Shown here: piece by piece, positions 1-7,560 of the stretch
How positions within the stretch are numbered: the first letter of the stretch is position 1
How the letters are laid out: each line of letters begins with the position of its first letter
The notes under the pieces: model-generated
Database searches by the model: none
What the model was told of the DNA's origin: nothing
Seen by the model: the letters and a program-made list of their open reading frames with translations, nothing else
Position numbers and translations under genes: made by a program
Assembly (NCBI RefSeq): GCF_013314975.1
Contig: NZ_JABTYH010000010.1
Location: 62,001-126,000 of the forward strand
Source: Pseudarthrobacter oxydans
GTDB taxonomy: Bacteria > Actinomycetota > Actinomycetes > Actinomycetales > Micrococcaceae
Direction: 5' to 3'
DNA length: 64,000 nucleotides

Positions 1-1352
1 GTCCCTTCCGGTTCCAGCACCCAGACCCTGCTAATGTCGCGCGGGTCCCGCCTGATGACGAACTTCTCGTCCCGGTCCCGCCGTGCGATCCAGGGTTTGA
101 GCGCGTTTGCGAAGTAATGGACATGGTCGATGACGAAACCGGTGCGGGTGATTTGGCGCCGGATGACCGGCAGAAAATCGATGAGAAATGCTGCCGGGTG
201 GGAGACCACGGGCTGCTCACCGAACTCTCTTACGCCCCCGTCCCAGCGCCCGGCGGGTGTCTGGTTCAGGGATGTGTGGATGCTGCCGTGGTAGCTGGCG
301 ACCGCTAAGGTCAGCCAGCGTTCGAGCTCCGTAAGCGTCAGGGCGGACATTTTGTCGGCATCGTAACCGCCACGTTGTCCCGGGTTCGAGAAGGTCGTCC
401 CCGGCAGTTCATGGACCCGCTGCATCACCGTTCCGATGATGCGCTCCACTATGCCGCCGTAGTGCGGGCGCCCAAGTGGCCGGTAGCTGAGCTTAATGCC
501 GTGCTGTTCGCAACCGCGGCGCAACGCTTCGCTCTTGAATTCCGAAGCGTTGTCCAGGAACAAAACCTTGGGCTTACCGCTCATTGGCCAGGCCGCGTCC
601 ACACCCAAGGCTTCGATCCACGGCCGCTTGTCGCAGGCCATGTGTGCGATGCACAAGCCCACCGAAACCGCAGACGGCGCCTCCAAAGTCACAACCATTC
701 CCAGGATGCACCGGCTGTAACCATCGATAGCAACCGTCAGGTAGGGCCTACCGATAGGCTGCCGGTCCCGGTCATCGACGACAATCAAGTCAATCACGGT
801 GTGGTCGATCTGGACCTGGTCCAACGGAGCCATGATCTCCGGCACCGTCCCGCCGGCCGACTGCAAGGGCCGGGCGGCGTCGCTACCCTCCCGGCTGCGC
901 GTGACTTCCACCGGATGCAGCGCCTCAATCCGGATGGCAACAGTGTTCCTTGCCGGCCCCGTCAATCCCAGCGTCTTGCACTCACGCACAATTTGGCGGT
1001 GCACGACCGCGAGAGACGGCTTTTGCTTCGTCAGGTAAGTCCTCCGGATGACTTCCCTGATCACGGCTTCCACAGGTTCCGACAGCCGCCTGCCTCCCCG
1101 GCCGCCAGCGGAGCGACCCGGGGCAAGATCCGTCAGCAGACCCGTACCCTTCCGGTGTCGGCCGATCAGGATGTAGACCTGCCGCCGCGACAATCCCAAC
1201 TCTTCGGCCGCGCTGTCCGCCGCGCCGTGAGTGACCGTGGCCAGGGCTGCCAAAGGCGCGATTACCTCGTCCTGCCGGCGTAGGCGCTCCCACGCCCTAT
1301 CCGACATACCCAGCACCCCCCGCTCGAGGATCTGCGGGTCATCCGATGTCAT
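1..1352 (-). CDS. TniA/TnsB-like DDE transposase, 3' end beyond the window
   Basis: This is an open frame of about 450 codons starting with ATG at 1352 and still open at base 1. A helix-turn-helix-like N-terminal part contains 'EELGLSRRQVYILIGRH'. The catalytic core shows the DDE pattern: the first Asp in 'QIDHTVIDL', the second in 'LFLDNASEFKSE', and the Glu in 'GGIVERIIGT'. A Mu-transposase-type C-terminal region follows ('LNQTPAGRWDGGV', then 'KPWIARRDRDEKFVIRRDPRDIS'). Such proteins cut and join the ends of Tn552/Tn402/Tn7-like elements together with an ATPase partner. The terminal repeats lie directly upstream of the start, so the gene reads away from its end. No frameshift was seen in the visible part. 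The length missing at the left cannot be judged. Confidence 0.9.
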   Translation of the reverse strand, partial: MTSDDPQILERGVLGMSDRAWERLRRQDEVIAPLAALATVTHGAADSAAEELGLSRRQVYILIGRHRKGTGLLTDLAPGRSAGGRGGRRLSEPVEAVIREVIRRTYLTKQKPSLAVVHRQIVRECKTLGLTGPARNTVAIRIEALHPVEVTRSREGSDAARPLQSAGGTVPEIMAPLDQVQIDHTVIDLIVVDDRDRQPIGRPYLTVAIDGYSRCILGMVVTLEAPSAVSVGLCIAHMACDKRPWIEALGVDAAWPMSGKPKVLFLDNASEFKSEALRRGCEQHGIKLSYRPLGRPHYGGIVERIIGTVMQRVHELPGTTFSNPGQRGGYDADKMSALTLTELERWLTLAVASYHGSIHTSLNQTPAGRWDGGVREFGEQPVVSHPAAFLIDFLPVIRRQITRTGFVIDHVHYFANALKPWIARRDRDEKFVIRRDPRDISRVWVLEPEG

Positions 1353-1366
1353 TACGGGCGCTGACG

Positions 1367-1523
1367 GTGCAGACGACTCTTGACCATGATTCAGGCTAGT
1401 GCAGACGACTTCTGATGAAAATGCCGGCAGTGCACGCTACTTCTGACAAGGGGTTGTCAACAGTCCCGTGCACCGGGACCATACTTCCCCATGAAGGGGT
1501 GCAGACGTCTTCTGAAAACGACA
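1367..1523 (-). repeat. Iterated transposase-binding repeats and terminal inverted repeat
   Basis: Four related units share the core GTGCAGACGACTTCTGA: 1367-1383 (GTGCAGACGACTCTTGA), 1399-1415, 1430-1445 (GTGCACGCTACTTCTGA-like) and the terminal copy at 1499-1523. Short iterated repeats behind the end are typical of Tn402/Tn5053 and Tn7-like elements, where the transposase binds several times. The outermost copy carries the TGT terminus that is joined to target DNA. Confidence 0.8.
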
Positions 1524-1551
1524 ACCCGACCGGCCCATCCCTGCCCCGAAC

Positions 1552-1587
1552 GGGTGTCTTGAAAAGCTGTTGAATTTCAAGACACCC
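1552..1587. promoter_or_regulatory. Perfect 13-bp inverted repeat outside the transposon end
   Basis: GGGTGTCTTGAAA at 1552-1564 is followed after 10 bases by its exact reverse complement at 1575-1587. The hairpin lies between the transposon terminus and the start of the next gene. It could be a terminator, an operator, or part of a recombination site. Tn402-family elements are known to prefer res sites, so a former resolvase site is possible, but no resolvase gene is visible here. Confidence 0.5.
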
Positions 1588-1662
1588 GCAGTGCTTCCAT
1601 TGCGGCACGTCTGCCCTAGTCCCTTTGAATTTGCTTGCCAACCTTTCACCTACGCTTGCCTT

Positions 1663-2370
1663 ATGTATCGTCCCCTTATCCCGTTCGAAGACGTCCGCAA
1701 CCTGCCGCTACCTGATTTAGCTTTGAAACTATTAGCGAAGCTGGACACGGGAACCGTGACCGCCAACAACACCTTCCGAGGTTTTGACGCGGCAATGAGG
1801 GATGACCAACAGCCTGACCGGCAGGTCTTGTTGAATAGACTAAGTGACGCCTGGGCATGGCTGGAGTCTCATGGGCTGCTGGGTCCAGACACGCAAGCTG
1901 CATCGAACTGGCAACGAGTGACGGCGTCAGGATGTGAGCTTATAAACGATCCGAAGGCAATTTCGAAGGTTTGGGCTGCTGACAGATTGGCTGGCGCACT
2001 CGACCCACTGTTATCGTCCGCTCGTTCCAATTTTGCCCTCGGAGATTACGAAACCGCCTGCTTCGCAGCCCTAAAAGCGGTGGAAGTAGAGGTAAGGCGT
2101 GTGGCGAGCCTCCCCGATGAGACCATCGGTGTCCACCTCATGCGGAAAGCCTTTAATACCAAAGACGGGCTGTTGACGGACACCGCGGCTGAAGGTGGAG
2201 AGAAAGAGGCCACCGCCAATCTCTTTGCCGGCGCCATAGGCGCATACAAGAATCCAACTAGCCACCGTACGGTCCAATTCGATGACCCTATGGAAGCGGT
2301 TGAAGTGATTCAGCTTGCTGACCTTCTACTGCGGATCGTACACAGAGCTGAAAAGAGACTTGCGCCCTGA
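1663..2370 (+). CDS. TIGR02391-type protein
   Basis: The protein is about 235 residues if it starts at ATG 1663 (MYRPLIPFED). The frame is open further upstream to 1570, but that stretch runs through the hairpin and reads as non-coding. The C-terminal half has the hallmark of the TIGR02391 (Ymh-like) family: 'DYETACFAALKAVEVEVRRVA', then 'GVHLMRKAF', and 'GAIGAYKNPTSHR' with the conserved Asn-Pro-x-x-His-Arg. Members are small proteins of unknown biochemical function often found beside restriction or phage-defence genes. Here it sits at the edge of a patch with WYL, Fic and TIR genes. Function is not assigned beyond the family. Confidence 0.75.
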   Translation: MYRPLIPFEDVRNLPLPDLALKLLAKLDTGTVTANNTFRGFDAAMRDDQQPDRQVLLNRLSDAWAWLESHGLLGPDTQAASNWQRVTASGCELINDPKAISKVWAADRLAGALDPLLSSARSNFALGDYETACFAALKAVEVEVRRVASLPDETIGVHLMRKAFNTKDGLLTDTAAEGGEKEATANLFAGAIGAYKNPTSHRTVQFDDPMEAVEVIQLADLLLRIVHRAEKRLAP

Positions 2371-2460
2371 CGCCAAAATCTCCATTCTCGCTGGTAACGC
2401 GACAATTCCTTCTCCGAGAAGATATGCGCCTCCGCTACCTGAGTGGGATACCATCCACGT

Positions 2461-2658
2461 GTGAGCTCAGAAGACGTGACAATCGACTACACCAATCACC
2501 GCGGTGAGCGGTTCACGCGCACGATCCGTCCAGTACGGATCTGGTTCGGGTCCACCGAGTGGCATGACCAGGACCAGTGGATGCTTGAAGCCCACGACTA
2601 CTCGCGGAATGCACTTAGGAATTTTTCTCTCGCTGATATCCATCGCTGGTCTAGCTAG
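2461..2658 (+). CDS. Short WYL-domain-like protein
   Basis: A protein of about 65 residues reads 'VTIDYTNHRGERFTRTIRPVRIWFGSTEWHDQDQWMLEAHDY' and ends 'RNFSLADIHRW'. This resembles the ligand-sensing WYL fold of YafY/PafBC-type regulators, but without the N-terminal DNA-binding domain. Start may be GTG 2461 or the in-frame GTG at 2443; neither has a clear ribosome-binding site. It may act as a free-standing sensor or be the remnant of a longer regulator. DUF1653 follows 11 bases downstream on the same strand, so the two are probably co-transcribed. Confidence 0.6.
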   Translation: MSSEDVTIDYTNHRGERFTRTIRPVRIWFGSTEWHDQDQWMLEAHDYSRNALRNFSLADIHRWSS

Positions 2659-2669
2659 AAGGCCTTACG

Positions 2670-2879
2670 ATGGCTCTCGAACCAGGCATCTACGAGCACT
2701 TCAAAGGGGAGCGATACGAGGTCTTCGGAGTGGGTCGCCACAGTGAGACAGAAATTGACTTTGTCTACTACCGGAAACTCTACGACGACTACAGCTTCTG
2801 GGTGCGCCCACTGTCCATGTTCACTGAACAGGTCGTCCGTGACGGGTACAGCGGGCCCCGCTTCTATCGCGTTGCTTAA
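2670..2879 (+). CDS. DUF1653 family protein
   Basis: This 69-residue protein shows the full DUF1653 pattern: 'GIYEHFKGERYEVFGVGRHSETEIDFVYYRKLYDD', then 'FWVRPLSMFTEQV' and 'GPRFYRV'. The family is a small all-beta domain of unknown function that occurs alone or fused to other domains. The length matches stand-alone members. Its stop overlaps the end of the convergent gene on the other strand by four bases. Confidence 0.8.
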   Translation: MALEPGIYEHFKGERYEVFGVGRHSETEIDFVYYRKLYDDYSFWVRPLSMFTEQVVRDGYSGPRFYRVA

Positions 2880-3445
2880 TTGATCGGAGCGGCGTCTGAG
2901 CGCTGCTGCCACTCTTTGGGACACACCTTCTTCAAGTCTTTTGCCGCGTTCACTGAACGATCGAGGAAAAGTGCAGGATCGGTTACCGGCACCATGGAGT
3001 GGCCCATCTGACGAGCGCCGACTGGCCCACTATAGAGATAAAATCCAGCGCTCGGGACAAGTTCATTCCCTCTGGGGACAAGAGCAACGACTCCATATCC
3101 GTACGACTGTACGTGCGGAGATGATAAGTCGTGGTTCGCGAAGATGTAGTGAAACTCCTTGCGTTCCTTGTCTACGTAGCTTGCCGTGGTGCTCCAATGA
3201 CAAAAGGGACGGCCGTCGTTATGGTAGTTCGTCCCGTCAAAGTCGTAGCGACGTTTCCAGAACCTGTATCGGATGACACCAACGCTGAACTGACGTCCGT
3301 ATCCTTCTGGGGTCCACTCACACCAAGTACCCTCAATTGCTAGCTTGCCGCCGGAATTGCGAGCCACCAGCGAACGAAGATATTCGAAAATAAAATTTCC
3401 ACCGATACCCAAAACCGCACCGACAACCGCCCAAATCCACTCCAT
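2876..3445 (-). CDS. Membrane-anchored protein with a beta-rich domain
   Basis: From ATG 3445 the protein (about 189 residues) starts 'MEWIWAVVGAVLGIGGNFIFEYLRSL', a single membrane anchor. A stretch without obvious helices follows: 'IEGTWCEWTPEGYG', 'VGVIRYRFWKRRYDFDGTNYHNDG', 'CHWSTTASYVDKERKEFHYIFAN', 'SYGYGVVALVP'. The spacing of aromatic and glycine residues suggests a small beta-barrel. The frame extends upstream to 3550, but the internal Met gives a proper anchor. The architecture is loosely reminiscent of TM-plus-beta-barrel defence effectors such as Cap15, but it has one helix rather than two and no nucleotide cyclase gene is adjacent. Function is unassigned. Confidence 0.6.
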   Translation of the reverse strand: MEWIWAVVGAVLGIGGNFIFEYLRSLVARNSGGKLAIEGTWCEWTPEGYGRQFSVGVIRYRFWKRRYDFDGTNYHNDGRPFCHWSTTASYVDKERKEFHYIFANHDLSSPHVQSYGYGVVALVPRGNELVPSAGFYLYSGPVGARQMGHSMVPVTDPALFLDRSVNAAKDLKKVCPKEWQQRSDAAPIN

Positions 3446-3845
3446 ACGGACATACTGACAGAACACGGGAAAGGATGCTGTGCGTAGGCCTGGCGGCTCG
3501 ATCTTAAATCCTGGTGGCACTGTACGTGATTCACCTGATGGAGCGATCACGAGGGCAGGATAGGTTTCTCGGAATCAGACCTTGCTTCCCTGACCAGCAC
3601 CTCTCGTTAGCGTGGTTGCGGCGGTCCCCAGCCTCTCAAACTCGTGCAATAGGGAGCGAACTTCCGTTCTTGGCGCTTCGTTAGGCCGCGGAGGCAGCTT
3701 ACGGATCTGGCTTGTCACCGAGTCGAGGGTCGTATTTTCCTGAGGGAGGATCAGGTTTTTCGTTTCCAGGTCCGAGCTCTACTTCCCCTAATGGCCCTGC
3801 TGACACGTCCGCAATTCACCGACACCCCTTCAGGGGCGTACTTTG
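3446..3845. other. Intergenic region without a convincing gene
   Basis: About 400 bases separate the beta-rich membrane protein from the fic operator. No frame shows recognisable protein sequence. The right part is relatively AT-rich and would hold the fic promoter; the left part must hold the divergent promoter of the minus-strand gene. No transposon end was recognised. Confidence 0.5.
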
Positions 3846-3868
3846 CTAACTGATGTAAGATCAGTTAG
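3846..3868 (+). promoter_or_regulatory. Perfect palindromic operator upstream of fic
   Basis: CTAACTGAT, five bases (GTAAG), then ATCAGTTAG form a perfect 9-bp inverted repeat ending 22 bases before the fic start. A further half-site-like GTAACTGA follows at 3868-3875. The ribosome-binding site AAGGAGG is at 3878-3884. The Fic protein has a C-terminal region that could be a winged helix, so autoregulation is a reasonable inference. Confidence 0.65.
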
Positions 3869-3890
3869 TAACTGACCAAGGAGGAAGCTG

Positions 3891-5081
3891 GTGCTGTACC
3901 AAGTCCCCATTCTCGAAGACGTGGATTACCAAGTGCTTGGGGCCGTTGACGGGCTCCGCGAGAAGCTGCGCTTTCAAGTTCGTGAGCCGCGACGATGGAC
4001 CGGTCTTTTGCGTCGAGTGGCTCTCGCTCGTGCGATCCGTGGTTCTAACAGTATCGAGGGCTTTCACGTAGACGTGAACGATGCCTTTGCCGCTGTTGGA
4101 GAGGAGGAACCCATGACTGCTGACCATGCCGCTTGGTCGGCAGTCAAGGGTTATCGAGATGCCATGACCTACGTCCTGCAATTGGCAAACGAAGAGGACT
4201 TTGAGTACTCGGATGCGCTCATCAAGAGTCTTCATTTTATGATGCAGCACTACGACCTTACGAAGTGGCCCGGCCGGTATAGGAAGGGCCCAATTTACGT
4301 ATACGACGAAGACCAAGACATGCAGGTTTATGAGGGCCCAAACCCTGAGACAGTGCCAGCACTGATGCGAGAACTAGTCGTGGCCGTCAACAAACAGACC
4401 AAGACTCCCGCCATTGTCCGCGCGGCCATGGCACACCTGAATTTAGTCATGATCCATCCCTTCAAAGACGGGAACGGGAGGATGGCGCGGTGCTTACAGG
4501 CACTGGTTCTCGCCCGAGAAGGTGTCCTTGCACCTGAGTTCTGCTCGATCGAGGAGAACCTTGCAAGAAACGAGCAGGCGTACTACAAGGTTCTCGCTGA
4601 TGTCGGCAAAGGGAGCTGGCACCCAGAGAATGATGCCATCCGCTGGATTCGATTTTGTTTGACTGCACACTACCGGCAAGCGCTGACGGTACTCCGTCGC
4701 ACCCAGCAGGCAGAGATGCTTTGGGGTGTTGCTGAACGCGAAATCCACGCAGCTGGACTAAACGAAAGGTGTATTGGCCCATTCTTCCACGCGCTTTCGG
4801 GGTATCGATTACGCAATCAGACATATAGAGAAATCGAGGATGTCTCGGTGAATTTAGCGAGCCGTGACTTAGCAGAGCTCGTGACGGCGGGTCTGCTAGA
4901 AGCTTTTGGCGCAAAGAAAGGCCGACATTACGAGCCCGTAGAGCGCCTCAAAGAGGAAAGCTTGGAAGTTAGAGCGAAAGTACGCCGAGAACATCCCTTG
5001 GATGCAGACCCTTACGAGGCACTGGCTGAAGGAGGACGACTAGAAGGCGCCACGGAAGTTTTTGAGCCGAGACTGTTTTAG
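3891..5081 (+). CDS. Fic family protein (probable AMP-transferase) with inhibitory helix
   Basis: The protein starts at GTG 3891 behind a strong AAGGAGG and is 396 residues long. The catalytic Fic motif is intact at residues 189-200 (HPFKDGNGRMAR), with the catalytic His first. An N-terminal inhibitory motif of the S/TxxxE(G/N) type is present at residues 52-57 (SNSIEG), placing it among Fic proteins with an intramolecular N-terminal inhibitor. 'WPGRYRKGPIYVYD' supplies the flap. The last 100 or so residues ('YRLRNQTYREIEDVSVNLASRDLAELVTAGLLEAFGAKKGRHYEP') look like a winged-helix domain. Fic enzymes usually transfer AMP from ATP to a hydroxyl of a target protein; the target here is unknown. 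A separate TIR gene follows 92 bases later. Confidence 0.9.
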   Translation: MLYQVPILEDVDYQVLGAVDGLREKLRFQVREPRRWTGLLRRVALARAIRGSNSIEGFHVDVNDAFAAVGEEEPMTADHAAWSAVKGYRDAMTYVLQLANEEDFEYSDALIKSLHFMMQHYDLTKWPGRYRKGPIYVYDEDQDMQVYEGPNPETVPALMRELVVAVNKQTKTPAIVRAAMAHLNLVMIHPFKDGNGRMARCLQALVLAREGVLAPEFCSIEENLARNEQAYYKVLADVGKGSWHPENDAIRWIRFCLTAHYRQALTVLRRTQQAEMLWGVAEREIHAAGLNERCIGPFFHALSGYRLRNQTYREIEDVSVNLASRDLAELVTAGLLEAFGAKKGRHYEPVERLKEESLEVRAKVRREHPLDADPYEALAEGGRLEGATEVFEPRLF

Positions 5082-5173
5082 CTGACCATCTTTGTTGGTC
5101 GAGCAACGGATAAGCTCCGCCGCGACGAGGTTCCCCTACTATTCAACCCCCTACGCCTATCTGGACTTACATC

Positions 5174-6016
5174 ATGAACGTACGACTTATGGTTTCACCA
5201 GCGCAACTACGGCAGAAGCTCAATGAGGCGATGACTCAGGGCTCAAACCTCCTCGCCACCGACGCCAGAGATGATTTGACTGTTCTCTCGGCGGGCTATC
5301 AAACCTGGGACAAGCGAAATCAACTCATCTTGGAGGGCAGCTTCGAAACCAAGTCATTTTTTCAAGCTGGGCCAAAAGCTGATTACTTAGACTTCCGCGG
5401 GCTTTCGTACGGTTTCGGGTTGGACCATGTCGAGGGGGTCAGTACAGAAGGATTGCGAAGCGACATCGAGAAGAAGATTCAGAGGCTTGCCGTGATTAGA
5501 GAGAACCTGGACTTCTACAGATACGAATCTCAGCGAAATGACGATCGTGGTCTCGCTCAGGAATCACCTTCGATTTTTCTAATCCATGGCCGGGCGGAAG
5601 CACCGCGCCTCCAGGTCCAGAATCTGTTGCTCCGCGCCACCGCTCACGAAGCGGTAGTGCTGATGGAGAAGACCAACCAAGGTGCAACGATCATCGAAAA
5701 ATTGGAGGAACAGCTAGGCCAACGGGCTGGTTTCGCGGTCGTGATCATCACGGGAGATGATCACGGCGGCCTGGCTGGCTCGCCAGAAATGCAGCCCCGC
5801 GCCCGTCAAAACGTGATCTTGGAACTAGGTTATGCAATGGGCCGAGTAGGACGACGCAACGTCACGATTCTTTACGAAGAGGGCGTGGAACTCCCCTCAG
5901 ACATAGCAGGCGTGGCGTACTACCCTCTTGACTCTCATGGTGGATGGCAGCGTCACCTGCTCGGTGACTTGAAGGCAGCGGGATTCCAAGTGAGTTCAGA
6001 GGCTTTACTGTCGTAA
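5174..6016 (+). CDS. TIR-like nucleotide-binding protein (CAP12/Pycsar-type TIR)
   Basis: This is a 280-residue protein. Residues 1-130 form an unrecognised N-terminal domain. Residues 133-265 match the TIR-like family PF10137: 'SIFLIHGRAEAPRLQVQNLLLRAT', 'VVLMEKTNQGATIIEKLEEQ', 'AVVIITGDDHG', 'RARQNVILELGYAMGRVGRRNVTILYEEGVELPSDIAGVAYYPLD'. Glu175 is a candidate for the catalytic residue that cleaves NAD in related TIR proteins. Family members serve as effectors of CBASS or Pycsar systems, but no cyclase is present here. The gene follows fic on the same strand and may belong to the same defence patch. The neighbouring IS110 element lies just downstream. Confidence 0.85.
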   Translation: MNVRLMVSPAQLRQKLNEAMTQGSNLLATDARDDLTVLSAGYQTWDKRNQLILEGSFETKSFFQAGPKADYLDFRGLSYGFGLDHVEGVSTEGLRSDIEKKIQRLAVIRENLDFYRYESQRNDDRGLAQESPSIFLIHGRAEAPRLQVQNLLLRATAHEAVVLMEKTNQGATIIEKLEEQLGQRAGFAVVIITGDDHGGLAGSPEMQPRARQNVILELGYAMGRVGRRNVTILYEEGVELPSDIAGVAYYPLDSHGGWQRHLLGDLKAAGFQVSSEALLS

Positions 6017-6100
6017 ATTGCCTGACCTGCTCCCCACGCAACCGTAGCCCGCGTTTTCCGCCCTCAGATGAGGATGATTTTATGGGGATGTCGTGGATCG

Positions 6101-7306
6101 TCAGACTGTCACGGGTCTATCCTTGGTCGTCGCGAGGGAGTATTTAGTGCCGTCGCGAAGCATTGCCCAAATGACATTAAGACGTCGCCTGGCGAGGGAA
6201 AGAAGCGCCTGAGTATGTGTTTTTCCTTCGATGCGTTTGCGGTCGTAGTAGGTTCTGGAGGCGAGACAGCTCTTCAGCGCCGAAAGGCCGGACAGGTAGA
6301 AGACGCGTAGGAGCCGCCTATCGTACCGTCTGGGCCGATGGTGGTTGCCGGTGATACGACCGGAGTCCCGGGGTGCCGGGGCCAGTCCGACAACGGCCGC
6401 GAATCGGTCAGCGGTTTGGAAGACCGTTAGGTCTCCGCCTGTAGCGCCGAGGAACTCGGCAGCGAGGACCGGCCCGAACCCAGGCATGCTCAACAACACC
6501 TCGGTGGGCTGGTGTTTCACGACCTTATCGCTGATGAGCGCATCGAGTTTGGCAAGCTCCTCGTTCAAAGTCAGGATTTCCTGGGCAAGTGCGGCGACGA
6601 TCTCCTCCCCATGTACTGGGCGGGAACGATGGTGTGCTGGGATTTCGCCGCCTCCACGGCAGCTGCGGCCACTGCTGCCGACGAACGGGTACCGTGCTTC
6701 TTGAGCCAAGCATGGATCCTGGCTTGGCCCGCGCGGCGGATCCCGTCCGGTGTGCGGTGTCTTGTCAGCAGGGTCAGGGCTGCCTTGGAACGGCTGTAGT
6801 CGAAGGCCCGATCCAGCGCGGGGAAGTATTCCAGCAGCTGGGGCTTGCAGACGGTTGATCGCTCTTACTCGGTCTGCGGACTTGTCCGCCCACCGGGCGG
6901 TCAGGAGCCGCAGCCCAATGCTCACCTCATCCCCTGCGCGCAGGGGCTGCACGTCAGTTCGCATCCGGGCCTGGTCGGCGATGACCGCAGCATCTTTCGC
7001 GTCGGTTTTACCTTCGCCGCGGTAAATCTTGGAAGCGTGGTGCACAGTACGACCCGGGATGTAGAGGATGTCCTGGCCGTGACCGACTAGTAAGGCAATC
7101 AACAGCGCCGGTCCGCCGTGGTTCAGGTCAGTCGCCCACACCACCGCGTCCCCCGCGGCAAGCTCCAGCACGTTGGCCAGGAGCTGAAGCAGCGCTGGTT
7201 CATCATTGGGGACTCTCTGCGAAAGCAGACGGTTTCCGTCGCCGTCGATCACAACGCAGTGGTGATGGGCTTTGCCGGCATCGATGCCGGCCCATAGTTG
7301 CACCAA
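6101..7306 (-). pseudogene. IS110 transposase with two compensating frameshifts
   Basis: The N-terminal RuvC-like part is recognisable: 'LWAGIDAGKAHHHCVVIDGDGN', 'WATDLNHGGPALLIALL' and 'GEGKTDAKDAAVIADQARMR', with acidic residues in place. The C-terminal part shows 'LLSMPGFGPVLAAEFLGATGG' and 'FAAVVGLAPAPRDSG'. In between, about 80 residues are read in the wrong frame. A one-base insertion in the C run near 6842 shifts the frame, and a one-base loss near 6605 restores it. In the alternative frame the missing stretch reads 'QLLEYFPALDRAFDYSRSKAALTLLT' and later 'RIHAWLKKHGTRSSAAVAAAAVE', as expected. The open frame is 401 codons, but the protein is probably inactive. Both lesions lie in homopolymer runs, so sequencing error is a real alternative. 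Confidence 0.85.
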
Positions 7307-7560
7307 GAACAGCCTCCAGTCTGTTAGATGGGTTAGAGCCCAGCAGATAACCGCGCCGTCGTGTCCTTATCCGGCGATCATGTCGCGTCTCTCAATCAGC
7401 GGTCGGGTCATCGCGGGGTGACGGGCGGCCAATCCTTCGAAGCCGTCACGAAACGTCCGGCACAGCAACCAAAGCCATACCCGTCTCCCCTGGGTAGCCA
7501 CGACCCTACAATGGCCGCGGGACTGAGCCCGGTAACAACATAAGGACAGCAACCAGAAAA
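7307..7560 (-). ncRNA. Candidate IS110 bridge RNA region
   Basis: The 250 bases between the transposase start and the presumed left end carry no convincing coding frame. IS110-subgroup elements encode a structured bridge RNA of about 180 nt in this position, read in the same direction as the transposase. No loop matching a specific target or donor core was identified by eye, so this is placement by analogy only. Confidence 0.3.

Larger units (their letters stand above)
1..1523 (-). mobile_element. Tn402/Tn5053-type transposon, one end (element runs off the left edge)
   Basis: The element is recognised from a TniA-like transposase reading leftwards and from the terminal sequence at 1499-1523. 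Read inwards on the minus strand the end begins TGTCGTTTTCAGAAGACGTC and continues TGCAC. This matches the Tn402/Tn5053 terminal inverted repeat (TGTCATTTTCAGAAGACGAC, then TGCAC) at all but two positions. Further copies of the same motif lie just inside, as expected for transposase-binding sites. The other end and any tniB, tniQ or resolvase genes would lie left of the window. The first five flanking bases, 1524-1528 (ACCCG), would be one copy of the target duplication. The family assignment is from recall of the repeat sequence, not from a search. Confidence 0.85.
6030..7560 (-). mobile_element. IS110-family insertion sequence, boundaries approximate
   Basis: The element is inferred from an IS110 transposase gene at 6101-7306 read on the minus strand. 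IS110 elements lack terminal inverted repeats and target duplications, so the ends cannot be read directly. The flank downstream of the gene (6017-6100) is short. The flank upstream (7307 to about 7560) is longer and has no protein frame. That asymmetry fits the IS110 subgroup, in which the bridge RNA is encoded before the transposase. Confidence 0.6.

Noticed and set aside
375..1283. Long plus-strand open frame of about 300 codons
   Set aside because: It is antisense to the TniA-like transposase, whose DDE motifs and C-terminal domain are clear on the minus strand.
2876..3550. Longer N-terminal form of the beta-rich membrane protein starting at 3550
   Set aside because: The added 35 residues are Pro/Thr-rich, precede the membrane anchor without function, and the internal Met at 3445 gives a normal anchor.
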